A DNA stretch of 9,187 nucleotides, taken from assembly GCA_026193755.1 (NCBI GenBank), contig JAPHUI010000167.1, positions 1-9,187 on the forward strand, given 5' to 3'. The DNA is from Ignavibacteriaceae bacterium. GTDB lineage: Bacteria > Bacteroidota > Ignavibacteria > Ignavibacteriales > Ignavibacteriaceae. Below the pieces are notes generated by a model. That model was not told the origin of the DNA. It saw nothing but the letters and a program-made list of their open reading frames with translations, and did not search any database. Below, one piece after another: positions 1-6,817 of this stretch (positions are counted from its first letter, which is position 1; every line of letters starts with the position of its first letter). A program made the position numbers and the translations under genes.

Positions 1-432
1 AAAAAATTATTTTTATCCGGATACCAGGAAACAGATTCAAATACCAAAAATGCCATCACAAATTTTTCAAATTATTTTCTTGGAGTGGCAAAAAGCAAAT
101 TTGGCGATATTAGTAATGGAATTAAGTTTATGTTTCCCATACCAGAAAAGGGGAGTGCCTGCAAAAGAATAAATCTCTTTCTCCGCTGGATGGTGAGGAA
201 AGATGAACTTGATTTTGGTTTATGGAGCGAAATTCCAACTTCTAAACTTATCATTCCTGTTGATACTCACGTTGTAAGAATTTGCAGACAACTGAAACTC
301 ACTAAAAGAAAAAACGTGAGTTGGAAAATGGCTGAAGAAATCACTGAAAACTTAAAGCGATATGATCTAGTTGATCCGGTTAAATATGATTTTGCGATAT
401 GTCATATTGGTATGCGAAAGCTACAATTTTAA
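1..432 (+). CDS. DUF2400 / TIGR02757 family protein, 3' part (5' end outside window)
   Basis: The frame is open from the first base and ends at TAA 430-432. It is the last 143 codons of a longer gene, because family members are about 250 residues. A GTG at 85 is an internal valine and not a convincing start. Family hallmarks are GSACKRINLFLRWMVR (fragment codons 51-66), DFGLW (71-75), IIPVDTHVVRICR (84-96) and DPVKYDFA near the end. No biochemical function is firmly assigned to the family as far as I know. The order 'GxxxKxxNxxL ... VDTHVxRICR ... KNV' resembles the catalytic half of endonuclease III-type HhH-GPD glycosylases, including a lysine (nt 163-165) and an aspartate (nt 262-264) at the places of the catalytic pair. 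A DNA base-excision role is therefore an inference. The family call is firm and the function is not. It is separated from the next gene by 174 bp. Confidence 0.85.
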   Translation, partial: KKLFLSGYQETDSNTKNAITNFSNYFLGVAKSKFGDISNGIKFMFPIPEKGSACKRINLFLRWMVRKDELDFGLWSEIPTSKLIIPVDTHVVRICRQLKLTKRKNVSWKMAEEITENLKRYDLVDPVKYDFAICHIGMRKLQF

Positions 433-503
433 TTTCGGTTCGTATATATCGGATTTCTAAGTAAAATATATTAATAATTTATTAAAAAGTATCAATTACC
501 TTG

Positions 504-534
504 TTGATGGGCTATCAAAAACCCTTTATATTTG
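504..534 (+). promoter_or_regulatory. candidate promoter of the OPT-pqqD-pepD operon (Bacteroidota-type)
   Basis: TATATTTG at 527-534 fits the TAnnTTTG -7 element used by the main sigma factor of the Bacteroidota group. A TTG at 504-506 (also one at 501-503) lies 20 bases upstream, close to the usual place of the -33 element. A transcript would start near 541, which leaves a leader of about 65 bases before the ATG at 607. The match is by eye only. The rest of the 433-606 gap is AT-rich and holds no gene that I can see. Confidence 0.5.
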
Positions 535-594
535 TTCAATATTTTTGAAACCTAATTCCGTCCGTCGGAAAATTCACTTAACTCTCACGTACTT

Positions 595-609
595 AAGGAG
601 AATCTTATG
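595..609 (+). promoter_or_regulatory. Shine-Dalgarno site and start codon of the OPT gene
   Basis: AAGGAG at 595-600 stands six bases before the ATG at 607. This is a strong site and fixes the start of the transporter gene. Confidence 0.8.
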
Positions 610-2559
610 TCTGAGACCAAACGATTTGTTCCCTTCGTCTCCCCGGAAACCTCAATGGCTGAATTTACAATCCGTGCGTTAATAATCGGTTTAATTTTGG
701 CTGTAGTACTTGGTGCTGCTAATGCATACCTTGGACTTAAAGCAGGAATGACGATTGCTGCTACTTACCCCGCAGCAGTTATAGGAATGGCCCTTATAAA
801 AATAATGAAGGGTTCCATCCTTGAAGAAAATTTTACACGAACTGTGGGCTCGATTGGTGAATCAATTGCCGCTGGTGCCATATTTACATTGCCTGCATTT
901 TTTATTGCAGGAATTTGGGTTCCGTTTTTTACGGTTGCAAATTTTCTTATATCCGTTGCAATTATGATCGCTGGTGGTATCCTTGGTATTATGTTCGTTG
1001 CGTTGCTTAGAAGAGTGATGGTAGAAGATGTTGAATTACCTTTCCCTGAATCAGTAGCTGCAGCTGAAATTCATAAAGCTGGAAGACACGGTACTGGTGG
1101 CTCAAAGTTTCTTTTTAGTGCAATGGGACTAGGTGCTGTAATTCAATCACTGGGTCAATTCAAACTCTTTGCTACTTCCTGGAGCAAAATTATTACTGTC
1201 GGTAAAGGACACATACTTTTCCGTTCACCGGATGTTAGTCCTGCGTACATTGGAGTAGGTTATATTATCGGACCAAGACTTGCCGCATTAAACTTTAGCG
1301 GTGGTGTCCTTGCGTGGGGATTACTTGCACCGACTATTGCATTCTTTAAATTTTATAACAGTGATATGCCTATGGATTTTGATTGGGCTACAACGATGGT
1401 TCAGGTTTGGAAAGATTACGTGAGACCAATAGCAATTGGTGGAATGCTTGTAGGTGCTGCCTATACTTTATGGAGAATGAGGAAAAGTCTCGCAACAGGA
1501 ATTTCAAGATCGATAAGTGATGTTAAAAAAGCAGCTACGGGTGATTTTGTTGAAATCAGAACAGAAAAAGATATTAGTTTTAACTGGATTATGGTTGGAA
1601 TACTCGGAACGGCAGTTGCAACATTTTTTATATACAATTACTTTGCCCAGGATATTGTTGCAGCATTGGTTGCTACGGTGGTTATGATTGTAGCAGGATT
1701 TTTCTTCGCAGCGGTATCCGGTTATCTTGTCGGAATAATCGGTTCAAGTAATAATCCGATTAGTGGATTAACTCTTTCTACTCTGGTTGTTGCTGCAATT
1801 CTTATGGTAGCTTTAGGTATGAAAGGAGATGCAGGAGTTGCTGCAGTACTAGGAGTTGCTGCTGTGGTTTGCGTTGCTGCGGCAGTTGCTGGTGAAATGC
1901 TACAGGATTTGAAAGCTGGACATATTCTCGGAGGAACTCCCTGGAAAATGCAGATTGGAGATATTATAGGTATTATTGTCGCAGCTTCAGTAATGTTTAT
2001 TCCTTTACTTATTCTTCATGAAGGAGATATTAAATCAGGTGGAACAGGATTTGGCGGTGATGCTTTACCAGCACCACAAGCCAGCTTGATGGCTATTTTA
2101 TCAAAGGGAATAGTAGCAGGACAAATGGACTGGATTCTTATTTTTGTTGGAATGCTGATGGGTGTTGGTTTCATTATGATGAACGTTAAAAGCCCTATGT
2201 TAGTTAGTGTTGGAATGTATCTTCCTTTGGGGACAACATTTGCAATTTTTGTTGGTGGTTTGATTAAAGGAATTGTTGAAAGAATTGATGAGAAAAAGAA
2301 ATTCAACGAAGCACAAAAATCCCGTGTGGAGAATACAGGAATTCTAATTGCAGCCGGATTAATTGCCGGCGAAGCATTGATCGGTCTGTTGTTTGCAGGA
2401 TTTGCATTCTGGGAAGTGCCTCTGTTACATATATTTGCTGAGCCGTCATTCATAATAAGTTTGATTGTAATTGGGTTTATTGGATGGTTGCTGGTTAGAA
2501 TTCCGGTTAAGAATGCGGGCAAACCGGATGATCCTGCACCACCACATGTTTCAATGTAA
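607..2559 (+). CDS. OPT-family oligopeptide transporter
   Basis: This is an inner-membrane transporter of the OPT superfamily, bacterial TIGR00733-like branch. The superfamily carries oligopeptides or metal-siderophore complexes, probably driven by protons. The 650-residue protein is hydrophobic almost throughout. It carries the N-terminal signature NAYLGLKAGMTIAATYP (39-55), the central GSSNNPISG (379-387), QDLKAGHILGGTP (433-445) and a late YLPLGTTFAIFVGG (539-551). A charged loop lies near 290-325 and a lysine/glutamate-rich loop near 556-575. The length is within the usual range for bacterial members, and no break or missing core motif is seen. A hairpin follows at 2572, then a PqqD-like gene and a PepD-type dipeptidase. 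That context favours peptides over siderophores as substrate. Family certain, substrate inferred. Confidence 0.93.
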   Translation: MSETKRFVPFVSPETSMAEFTIRALIIGLILAVVLGAANAYLGLKAGMTIAATYPAAVIGMALIKIMKGSILEENFTRTVGSIGESIAAGAIFTLPAFFIAGIWVPFFTVANFLISVAIMIAGGILGIMFVALLRRVMVEDVELPFPESVAAAEIHKAGRHGTGGSKFLFSAMGLGAVIQSLGQFKLFATSWSKIITVGKGHILFRSPDVSPAYIGVGYIIGPRLAALNFSGGVLAWGLLAPTIAFFKFYNSDMPMDFDWATTMVQVWKDYVRPIAIGGMLVGAAYTLWRMRKSLATGISRSISDVKKAATGDFVEIRTEKDISFNWIMVGILGTAVATFFIYNYFAQDIVAALVATVVMIVAGFFFAAVSGYLVGIIGSSNNPISGLTLSTLVVAAILMVALGMKGDAGVAAVLGVAAVVCVAAAVAGEMLQDLKAGHILGGTPWKMQIGDIIGIIVAASVMFIPLLILHEGDIKSGGTGFGGDALPAPQASLMAILSKGIVAGQMDWILIFVGMLMGVGFIMMNVKSPMLVSVGMYLPLGTTFAIFVGGLIKGIVERIDEKKKFNEAQKSRVENTGILIAAGLIAGEALIGLLFAGFAFWEVPLLHIFAEPSFIISLIVIGFIGWLLVRIPVKNAGKPDDPAPPHVSM

Positions 2560-2570
2560 TTTCTAAACTA

Positions 2571-2608
2571 GGGAGCGTTCATGATTCGAGCGCTCCTGTA
2601 TTTTTATT
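2571..2608 (+). terminator. hairpin plus T-rich tail between OPT and pqqD-like genes (terminator or attenuator)
   Basis: GGAGCGTTC (2572-2580) and GAGCGCTCC (2588-2596) form a 9-bp stem with one G-T pair and a 7-base loop. TGTATTTTTATT follows, up to the next ATG at 2609. It looks like an intrinsic terminator, but the T-tract is interrupted and the next gene starts right after it with no SD site of its own. Partial termination that lowers expression of the two downstream genes is more likely than a full stop. Confidence 0.6.
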
Positions 2609-2625
2609 ATGCCGTTATCCTTTAA
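2581..2625 (+). CDS. possible 14-codon leader ORF overlapping the pqqD-like start
   Basis: GGGAG at 2571-2575 lies five bases before an ATG at 2581. The frame reads MIRALLYFYYAVIL and stops at TAA 2623-2625. It overlaps the first codons of the pqqD-like gene in another frame. The SD bases lie in the 5' arm of the hairpin at 2572-2596 and the ATG is in its loop. Translation here could open the hairpin and feed ribosomes to the ATG at 2609, which lacks an SD. The ORF is short enough to occur by chance, so this is a weak call. Confidence 0.25.
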   Translation: MIRALLYFYYAVIL

Positions 2626-2980
2626 AGAACGAAAAAAAATTTTAAAGAACATAAACACTTTAGATCTTACTCCTGTAAAACTTCATACCGAAGAAATTGA
2701 TGGAGAAGATTTAGTTACAGTTCTGGTTCCGAAGTTCAAAAACGAACTTGCCAAAAAGCTTATAGTACCTAAATTAAAATCTGCGGATTTTAAGATTAAG
2801 TTTGATAAACTCGGCTCTGCAGTCTTGATGAATATGGATGGAAATAAAAATGTTCAGGAAATAATAAAAAGCGTCTCGATGAAATTTGGAGATGAAATTC
2901 AACAAGCTGAAGAAAGAATAATAAAATTCATCTTTCAACTTTATGAACAAAAATTAATATCATTTAACGAAATAAACTGA
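2609..2980 (+). CDS. PqqD-like small protein (RRE-type fold), orphan
   Basis: The protein has 123 residues and no signal peptide or membrane segment, so it is probably cytoplasmic. The C-terminal half matches the PqqD family: FKIKFDKLGSAVLMNMDG (61-78), NKNVQEI (79-85), and helices ending in LYEQKLISF (111-119). PqqD proteins form the small winged-helix-like fold (RiPP recognition element) that holds a precursor peptide for a radical SAM enzyme. About 55 residues precede this part, including a hydrophobic basic stretch VPKFKNELAKKLIVPKLK (40-57), so it is longer than classical PqqD (about 90 residues). No radical SAM enzyme or PQQ/RiPP precursor gene is nearby. It lies between the peptide transporter and the dipeptidase, ending 12 bases before the latter. 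The ATG at 2609 has no SD, but an in-frame TGA at 2582 prevents a longer start. Family likely; the function is unknown, and peptide binding is inference. Confidence 0.72.
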   Translation: MPLSFKERKKILKNINTLDLTPVKLHTEEIDGEDLVTVLVPKFKNELAKKLIVPKLKSADFKIKFDKLGSAVLMNMDGNKNVQEIIKSVSMKFGDEIQQAEERIIKFIFQLYEQKLISFNEIN

Positions 2981-2992
2981 TAGGAGAATACT

Positions 2993-4453
2993 ATGGGAAA
3001 TGTATTAGGTCACTTACAACCTCAACTTGTATGGAATTATTTTGAAGAAATCTGTAAATATCCTCGTCCTTCTAAAAAGGAAGAGAAAATAGCTGAGTAT
3101 GTTTTTTCAGTTGGAAAGAAACTTGGTCTTAAAACTGAAAAAGATAAGTTTGGAAACATACTTATTCGTAAGCCTGCAACTCCGGGCAAGGAAAATTTAA
3201 AAACTGTTGTTCTTCAATCGCACATTGATATGGTTTGTGAATCAAACAGGGGTGTTGAACACGATTTTGATAACGACCCGATCCAGCCATACATTGATGG
3301 TGATTGGGTAAAAGCAAAAGGCACTACACTTGGAGCGGATAATGGAATTGGCGCTGCTACAGCTTTGGCTGTGCTTGAGTCGAAGGATATAGAGCATGGA
3401 CCAATCGAAGCTTTATTCACTTTAGATGAAGAGACAGGTTTGACCGGTGCTTCAAGCTTAAAGAAGGGTTGGCTAAAAGCGGATATTTTAATCAATATGG
3501 ATTCCGAAGAAATTGGCACATTGTTCATCGGTTGTGCCGGTGGTAAAAATACAGCCGCTAAATTCAAAGCAAAGATGGAAAAAGCTCCAAAAAATTATTC
3601 TTCTTTCGAACTTAAAGTTGCCGGATTAAAAGGTGGACATTCAGGTTTAGAGATTCATGTAGGAAGAGGTAATGCAGTAAAAATTGTAAACAGATTAATC
3701 TGGGAGTATTCCCAGGATTATTTAATCAGACTTGCTTCAATAAATGGTGGAAACAAACACAACGCTATTCCAAGAGAAGCATTTGCAGTAGTCGCTATTC
3801 CTAAGAAAGATGAAAAGAAACTGAAAAAGTTTGTGAAGAAATACAACGAAACTGTTAAAGCTGAATATGCTGCAGTTGAACCTGATCTTTCTGTATCAAT
3901 TGAGAAGCATGAGATGCCAGCTAAATTTATGGACGAGAAGACTCAAAGAAAATTGGTTAATGCTCTTTATGCAGTTCCTCACGGTGTGATTAAAATGTCA
4001 AAAGATATACCGGGATTAGTAGAAACTTCAACTAATCTGGCAGTCGTAGAAACTTCAGGAAAAAATGTTAACATTGTTACGAGTCAGCGAAGTTCAGTCG
4101 CATCTGAAAACGAAGATATAGTTAATATGACAACAGCTGTATTGTTGCTTGCTGGTGCAGAGGTTTCTTATGGTGATGGATATCCTGGCTGGAAACCTGA
4201 TGTGAATTCGGATATTCTCAAAGTATTTAAATCTACTTTTACTCGTATGTATGGTAAAGAACCTGAAGTTACTGCTATCCATGCGGGACTTGAATGTGGA
4301 ATAATCAAAGAAAAATATCCAGAAATGGATATGATTTCATTCGGTCCGACGATGTTCGGTGTTCACTCGCCTGACGAAAAGTTACAGATATCAACAGTTC
4401 CGGAGTTCTGGAAACAGTTGACTAATTCTTTGAAGAACATTCCTTCAAAGTAA
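2993..4453 (+). CDS. pepD: aminoacyl-histidine dipeptidase (PepD, M20C)
   Basis: This is a zinc metallopeptidase of family M20 that cleaves Xaa-His and other dipeptides in the cytoplasm, the last step of peptide use. All expected active-site residues are present: H77 and D79 in QSHIDMVCES, D116 in LGADNGIGA, E146 and E147 in LDEETGLTGA, D170 in INMDSEE and H458 in FGVHSPDE. The spacing equals that of characterised Vibrio/E. coli PepD with a constant shift of three residues. The 486-residue length also equals that of E. coli PepD (485). The lid/dimerisation domain should occupy roughly residues 190-400, with GLKGGHSGLEIH and GGNKHNAIPREA inside it. The SD site AGGAG (2982-2986) stands six bases before the ATG. 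The gene is 12 bases after the PqqD-like gene, so the two are surely co-transcribed, and a strong terminator follows. Confidence 0.95.
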   Translation: MGNVLGHLQPQLVWNYFEEICKYPRPSKKEEKIAEYVFSVGKKLGLKTEKDKFGNILIRKPATPGKENLKTVVLQSHIDMVCESNRGVEHDFDNDPIQPYIDGDWVKAKGTTLGADNGIGAATALAVLESKDIEHGPIEALFTLDEETGLTGASSLKKGWLKADILINMDSEEIGTLFIGCAGGKNTAAKFKAKMEKAPKNYSSFELKVAGLKGGHSGLEIHVGRGNAVKIVNRLIWEYSQDYLIRLASINGGNKHNAIPREAFAVVAIPKKDEKKLKKFVKKYNETVKAEYAAVEPDLSVSIEKHEMPAKFMDEKTQRKLVNALYAVPHGVIKMSKDIPGLVETSTNLAVVETSGKNVNIVTSQRSSVASENEDIVNMTTAVLLLAGAEVSYGDGYPGWKPDVNSDILKVFKSTFTRMYGKEPEVTAIHAGLECGIIKEKYPEMDMISFGPTMFGVHSPDEKLQISTVPEFWKQLTNSLKNIPSK

Positions 4454-4480
4454 GTAGAATAAATTTCTTCCGATAAATTA

Positions 4481-4520
4481 AAAAAGCAGATACTAAACTT
4501 AAATTGTATCTGCTTTTTAT
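4481..4520 (+). terminator. strong intrinsic terminator after pepD
   Basis: AAAAAGCAGATAC (4481-4493) pairs perfectly with GTATCTGCTTTTT (4506-4518) over 13 bp around a 12-base loop. The A and T tracts on the two flanks let it act on both strands. It ends 21 bases before the next start codon. Confidence 0.88.
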
Positions 4521-4539
4521 TTAATATAGAGTAGGAACT

Positions 4540-5910
4540 ATGGACAACACAATATCTAAACCACAGCCATCGACTTTGTTACGCTGGACTGCCTTGCTTC
4601 TGGTCAGTCTCGGGATGTTTGGTAACTATTATATTTACGATAGTATTTCACCTCTTGCTGATTTGCTCAAAACGCAACTGGGATTTTCGGACTCAAACAT
4701 TGGTCTGCTTAATGCAATTTACAGCTTCCCGAACATAATCATGGTTTTGGTTGGCGGCTTAATTATAGACAAGATAGGAACCAGGACATCTGTTATAATC
4801 TTTACCGCTTTCATTATGCTGGGTGCATTGATTACTGCAGTGACAGGCAATATCTGGGTGATGTCATCGGGAAGGCTAATTTTCGGGCTTGGTGCTGAAT
4901 CAATGATAGTTGCAGTAACCACTATTATCGCAAGATGGTTTAAAGGAAAAGAACTTTCATTTGCTTTTGGACTAAATCTGACCGTTGCAAGATTGGGTTC
5001 TTTCCTCGCATTGAATTCACCGACTTGGGGAAAAAGTTTATTTGCTTACTGGCAGTCTCCGCTTTGGATTACAGTATACGCTGGTGTATTTGCTTTCTTG
5101 TGTGTTGTTATATATTTCTTTTTGGATGTCTACTCATCTAAAAATTACTCGATGCCTAAAGAAGGATCGCAAGACAAAATTATTTTTAAAGAGGTTTTTA
5201 ATTTTCCGAAATCTTTCTGGTATATAACAGCACTTTGTGTTACGTTTTACTCTGCAATGTTTCCATTCCAGACCTTTGCTATCAAATTTTTCCAGGAAGC
5301 TCATGGAACAAGCAGAGAAGTCGGTGGTAATCTTTCAAGTATTTTAACTCTTGCTGCAATGGTATTCACACCGTTATTTGGTTTGCTTTCGGATAAGATT
5401 GGTAAAAGATCTTTACTTATGATGTTCGGCTCACTTCTGATTATTCCTGTTTATTTAATGATGGCTTATCAATTCGGAAGACCTGCGGTAATGTCAGACA
5501 ACGATTTTATACATATTGTTTTTAAATTTTTTGATATTGACGCAGCCATACCAATTTACCTCATTTATCCAATGGCAATGATGGGAATTGCATTCTCATT
5601 AGTTCCTGCAGTTATGTGGCCTTCAGTAGCACTGATTGTTGACAACGCAAAACTGGGAACCGCTTACGGACTTATGACGATGATACAAAACATCGGTTTG
5701 TTCGGTTTCAATCTTTTAATTGGTTTTACAAATGATGTTTCAGGTGCGAGTGCGGCGAATCCTTCCGGGTACAACCTCGGGATGTGGATATTTTCAATAC
5801 TTGGATTTCTTGGGCTGACTTTTGCATTCCTCCTTCGAAAATCTGAAACCGGACCTAACGGGCATGGTTTAGAGCTAAGTATGAAAGAAAAAAGCAAGAT
5901 GCAGGCGTGA
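4540..5910 (+). CDS. MFS transporter, MFSD1-like (candidate dipeptide carrier)
   Basis: This is a 456-residue major facilitator protein, probably with 12 membrane segments, in the inner membrane. The MFS loop motif appears in both halves: GGLIIDKIGTR (72-82) and GLLSDKIGKRS (281-291). Several stretches resemble human MFSD1, a lysosomal dipeptide exporter: GRLIFGLGAES (111-121), WFKGKELSFAFGL with ARLGS after it (133-154), VTFYSAMFPF (234-243), MWPSVALIV (359-367) and KLGTAYGLMTMIQNIG (371-386). The resemblance is recalled, not computed. The nearby dipeptidase and OPT transporter fit a peptide substrate, but direction and substrate are unproven. The soluble C-tail (about 433-456) is polar. AGGAA before the ATG is a fair SD. 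The gene begins just after the pepD terminator and I see no promoter between them, so expression may depend on read-through or on a promoter overlapping the terminator. Confidence 0.85.
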   Translation: MDNTISKPQPSTLLRWTALLLVSLGMFGNYYIYDSISPLADLLKTQLGFSDSNIGLLNAIYSFPNIIMVLVGGLIIDKIGTRTSVIIFTAFIMLGALITAVTGNIWVMSSGRLIFGLGAESMIVAVTTIIARWFKGKELSFAFGLNLTVARLGSFLALNSPTWGKSLFAYWQSPLWITVYAGVFAFLCVVIYFFLDVYSSKNYSMPKEGSQDKIIFKEVFNFPKSFWYITALCVTFYSAMFPFQTFAIKFFQEAHGTSREVGGNLSSILTLAAMVFTPLFGLLSDKIGKRSLLMMFGSLLIIPVYLMMAYQFGRPAVMSDNDFIHIVFKFFDIDAAIPIYLIYPMAMMGIAFSLVPAVMWPSVALIVDNAKLGTAYGLMTMIQNIGLFGFNLLIGFTNDVSGASAANPSGYNLGMWIFSILGFLGLTFAFLLRKSETGPNGHGLELSMKEKSKMQA

Positions 5911-5983
5911 GTTTTTTTAAATATTAATATTCTTTTCGTCATACTGGAAATATTGATTTCGATTTAATATATGATTTAAATGC

Positions 5984-6014
5984 GATTATTTTTAGATTCA
6001 GTATATAAATAATC
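5984..6014 (+). promoter_or_regulatory. 8-bp inverted repeat upstream of the envelope-protein gene
   Basis: GATTATTT (5984-5991) and AAATAATC (6007-6014) form a perfect inverted repeat with a 15-base loop, ending 11 bases before the ATG at 6026. It could be an operator or a weak leader hairpin. The AT-rich composition makes chance quite possible. I see no TAnnTTTG element in the 115-bp gap 5911-6025, and no clear terminator for the MFS gene apart from a T7 run at 5912-5918 with no stem before it. Confidence 0.25.
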
Positions 6015-6025
6015 TGTTTAATGCT

Positions 6026-6799
6026 ATGCTGAACAAATTTATCGTTCTATTACTTTTTTTTCTTTTATTCTCAACTCAATTTAGCGTTGCTCAGACTTTT
6101 GGATTTGGATGCCTTGGTTTTGTCGGAGGCTATGGGGGTTTTACCTATCAAAAAATTAATCCTGCAGGTTTAAATCAATTTATTGAAAACCACAATTCAT
6201 TGGAATATACATCAAAGCCGGTTGAAGAATTTTCATATGCAACAGGGTACAGGCTGGGTTTAAACTTCTTCCGTGCAACCTTTGAAAATGGAATTATTGT
6301 AACGGCAAAAGGGTATTATCAGTCTCTTGCTAAAAAAAATAAAGGCGGCGTGGGAATAACGCAAAGTGAGGATAATTATTCTCTTGACCTAAATTTAAAA
6401 AATTGGTCCGTAGGTTTTGATGTTGGATGGGAACTTACAAAGGTATTGAGCTGGAAAATTTTAGATGGTTCTCTGAATTTTAATAATGTTACACTTACCG
6501 AAACAACTGATTCACCCGGGGCACCAACGATTATTAATAAATATGAAAGTGATGCGGGGGTGATAGGTTATTCAATAGGAACAGGAGTAATTGTAGCGAT
6601 ATTAAAAGATTATATAAGTATTGAAGGCTTAGCTGGTTATACTTATTTATCCATTGATGATTTGAAAAATGATGAGGGGGTTAAATTTCTTGGAGGAAAT
6701 CCCGGGGCAATGAATATTTCACTTGAACAATCCAAGTTTATTGATTCAGGTGGTTTTACTGCAGTTATTCAACTTAATGTTGGTTTTCCCCTTTTATAA
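6026..6799 (+). CDS. exported beta-rich protein, probable outer-membrane protein, function unknown
   Basis: I do not recognise this 257-residue protein. It begins with a clear Sec signal peptide: a basic N-terminus (K4), a hydrophobic core at about 5-16, and a likely signal peptidase I cut after SVA (residue 22). There is no lipobox. The mature part is rich in glycine, asparagine and aromatic residues with alternating polar/hydrophobic stretches. It ends in a strand-like FTAVIQLNVGFPLL, as in small outer-membrane beta-barrels. The start has no SD, and another ATG at 6021 in a different frame opens a three-codon ORF that overlaps it. The next gene, an aminopeptidase, starts 18 bases after the stop, so the two are probably one transcript. 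A pore or surface protein for peptide uptake would fit, but nothing in the sequence proves this. Export is quite certain, barrel nature likely, role unknown. Confidence 0.7.
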   Translation: MLNKFIVLLLFFLLFSTQFSVAQTFGFGCLGFVGGYGGFTYQKINPAGLNQFIENHNSLEYTSKPVEEFSYATGYRLGLNFFRATFENGIIVTAKGYYQSLAKKNKGGVGITQSEDNYSLDLNLKNWSVGFDVGWELTKVLSWKILDGSLNFNNVTLTETTDSPGAPTIINKYESDAGVIGYSIGTGVIVAILKDYISIEGLAGYTYLSIDDLKNDEGVKFLGGNPGAMNISLEQSKFIDSGGFTAVIQLNVGFPLL

Positions 6800-6817
6800 A
6801 AAACAAAAGGTATTAAA

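Noticed and set aside
85..432. GTG at 85 as the true start of the first gene
   Set aside because: The frame is open to base 1, and the residues before it (FSNYFLGVAKSKFG) read as ordinary coding sequence. The family is much longer than 115 residues.
471..485. TTAATAA-T-TTATTAA inverted repeat after the first gene
   Set aside because: The one-base centre cannot form an RNA loop, and such AT-only palindromes are expected by chance in this DNA.
556..570. TTCCG-TCCGT-CGGAA small hairpin in the leader of the OPT gene
   Set aside because: The stem is only 5 bp and it resembles no riboswitch or operator that I know. It is not enough for a feature.
2016..2522. A 168-codon open frame on the - strand inside the OPT gene
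   Set aside because: It is antisense to a well-conserved membrane-protein gene. Its proline/isoleucine-rich composition is what the reverse complement of hydrophobic codons gives.
3214..3567. A 117-codon - strand frame inside pepD
   Set aside because: It overlaps the active-site coding region of pepD, has no recognisable domain and has no start context.
5920..5931. AATATTAATATT palindrome after the MFS gene as an operator
   Set aside because: It is purely AT, with no second copy or promoter next to it, so it cannot be told from chance.
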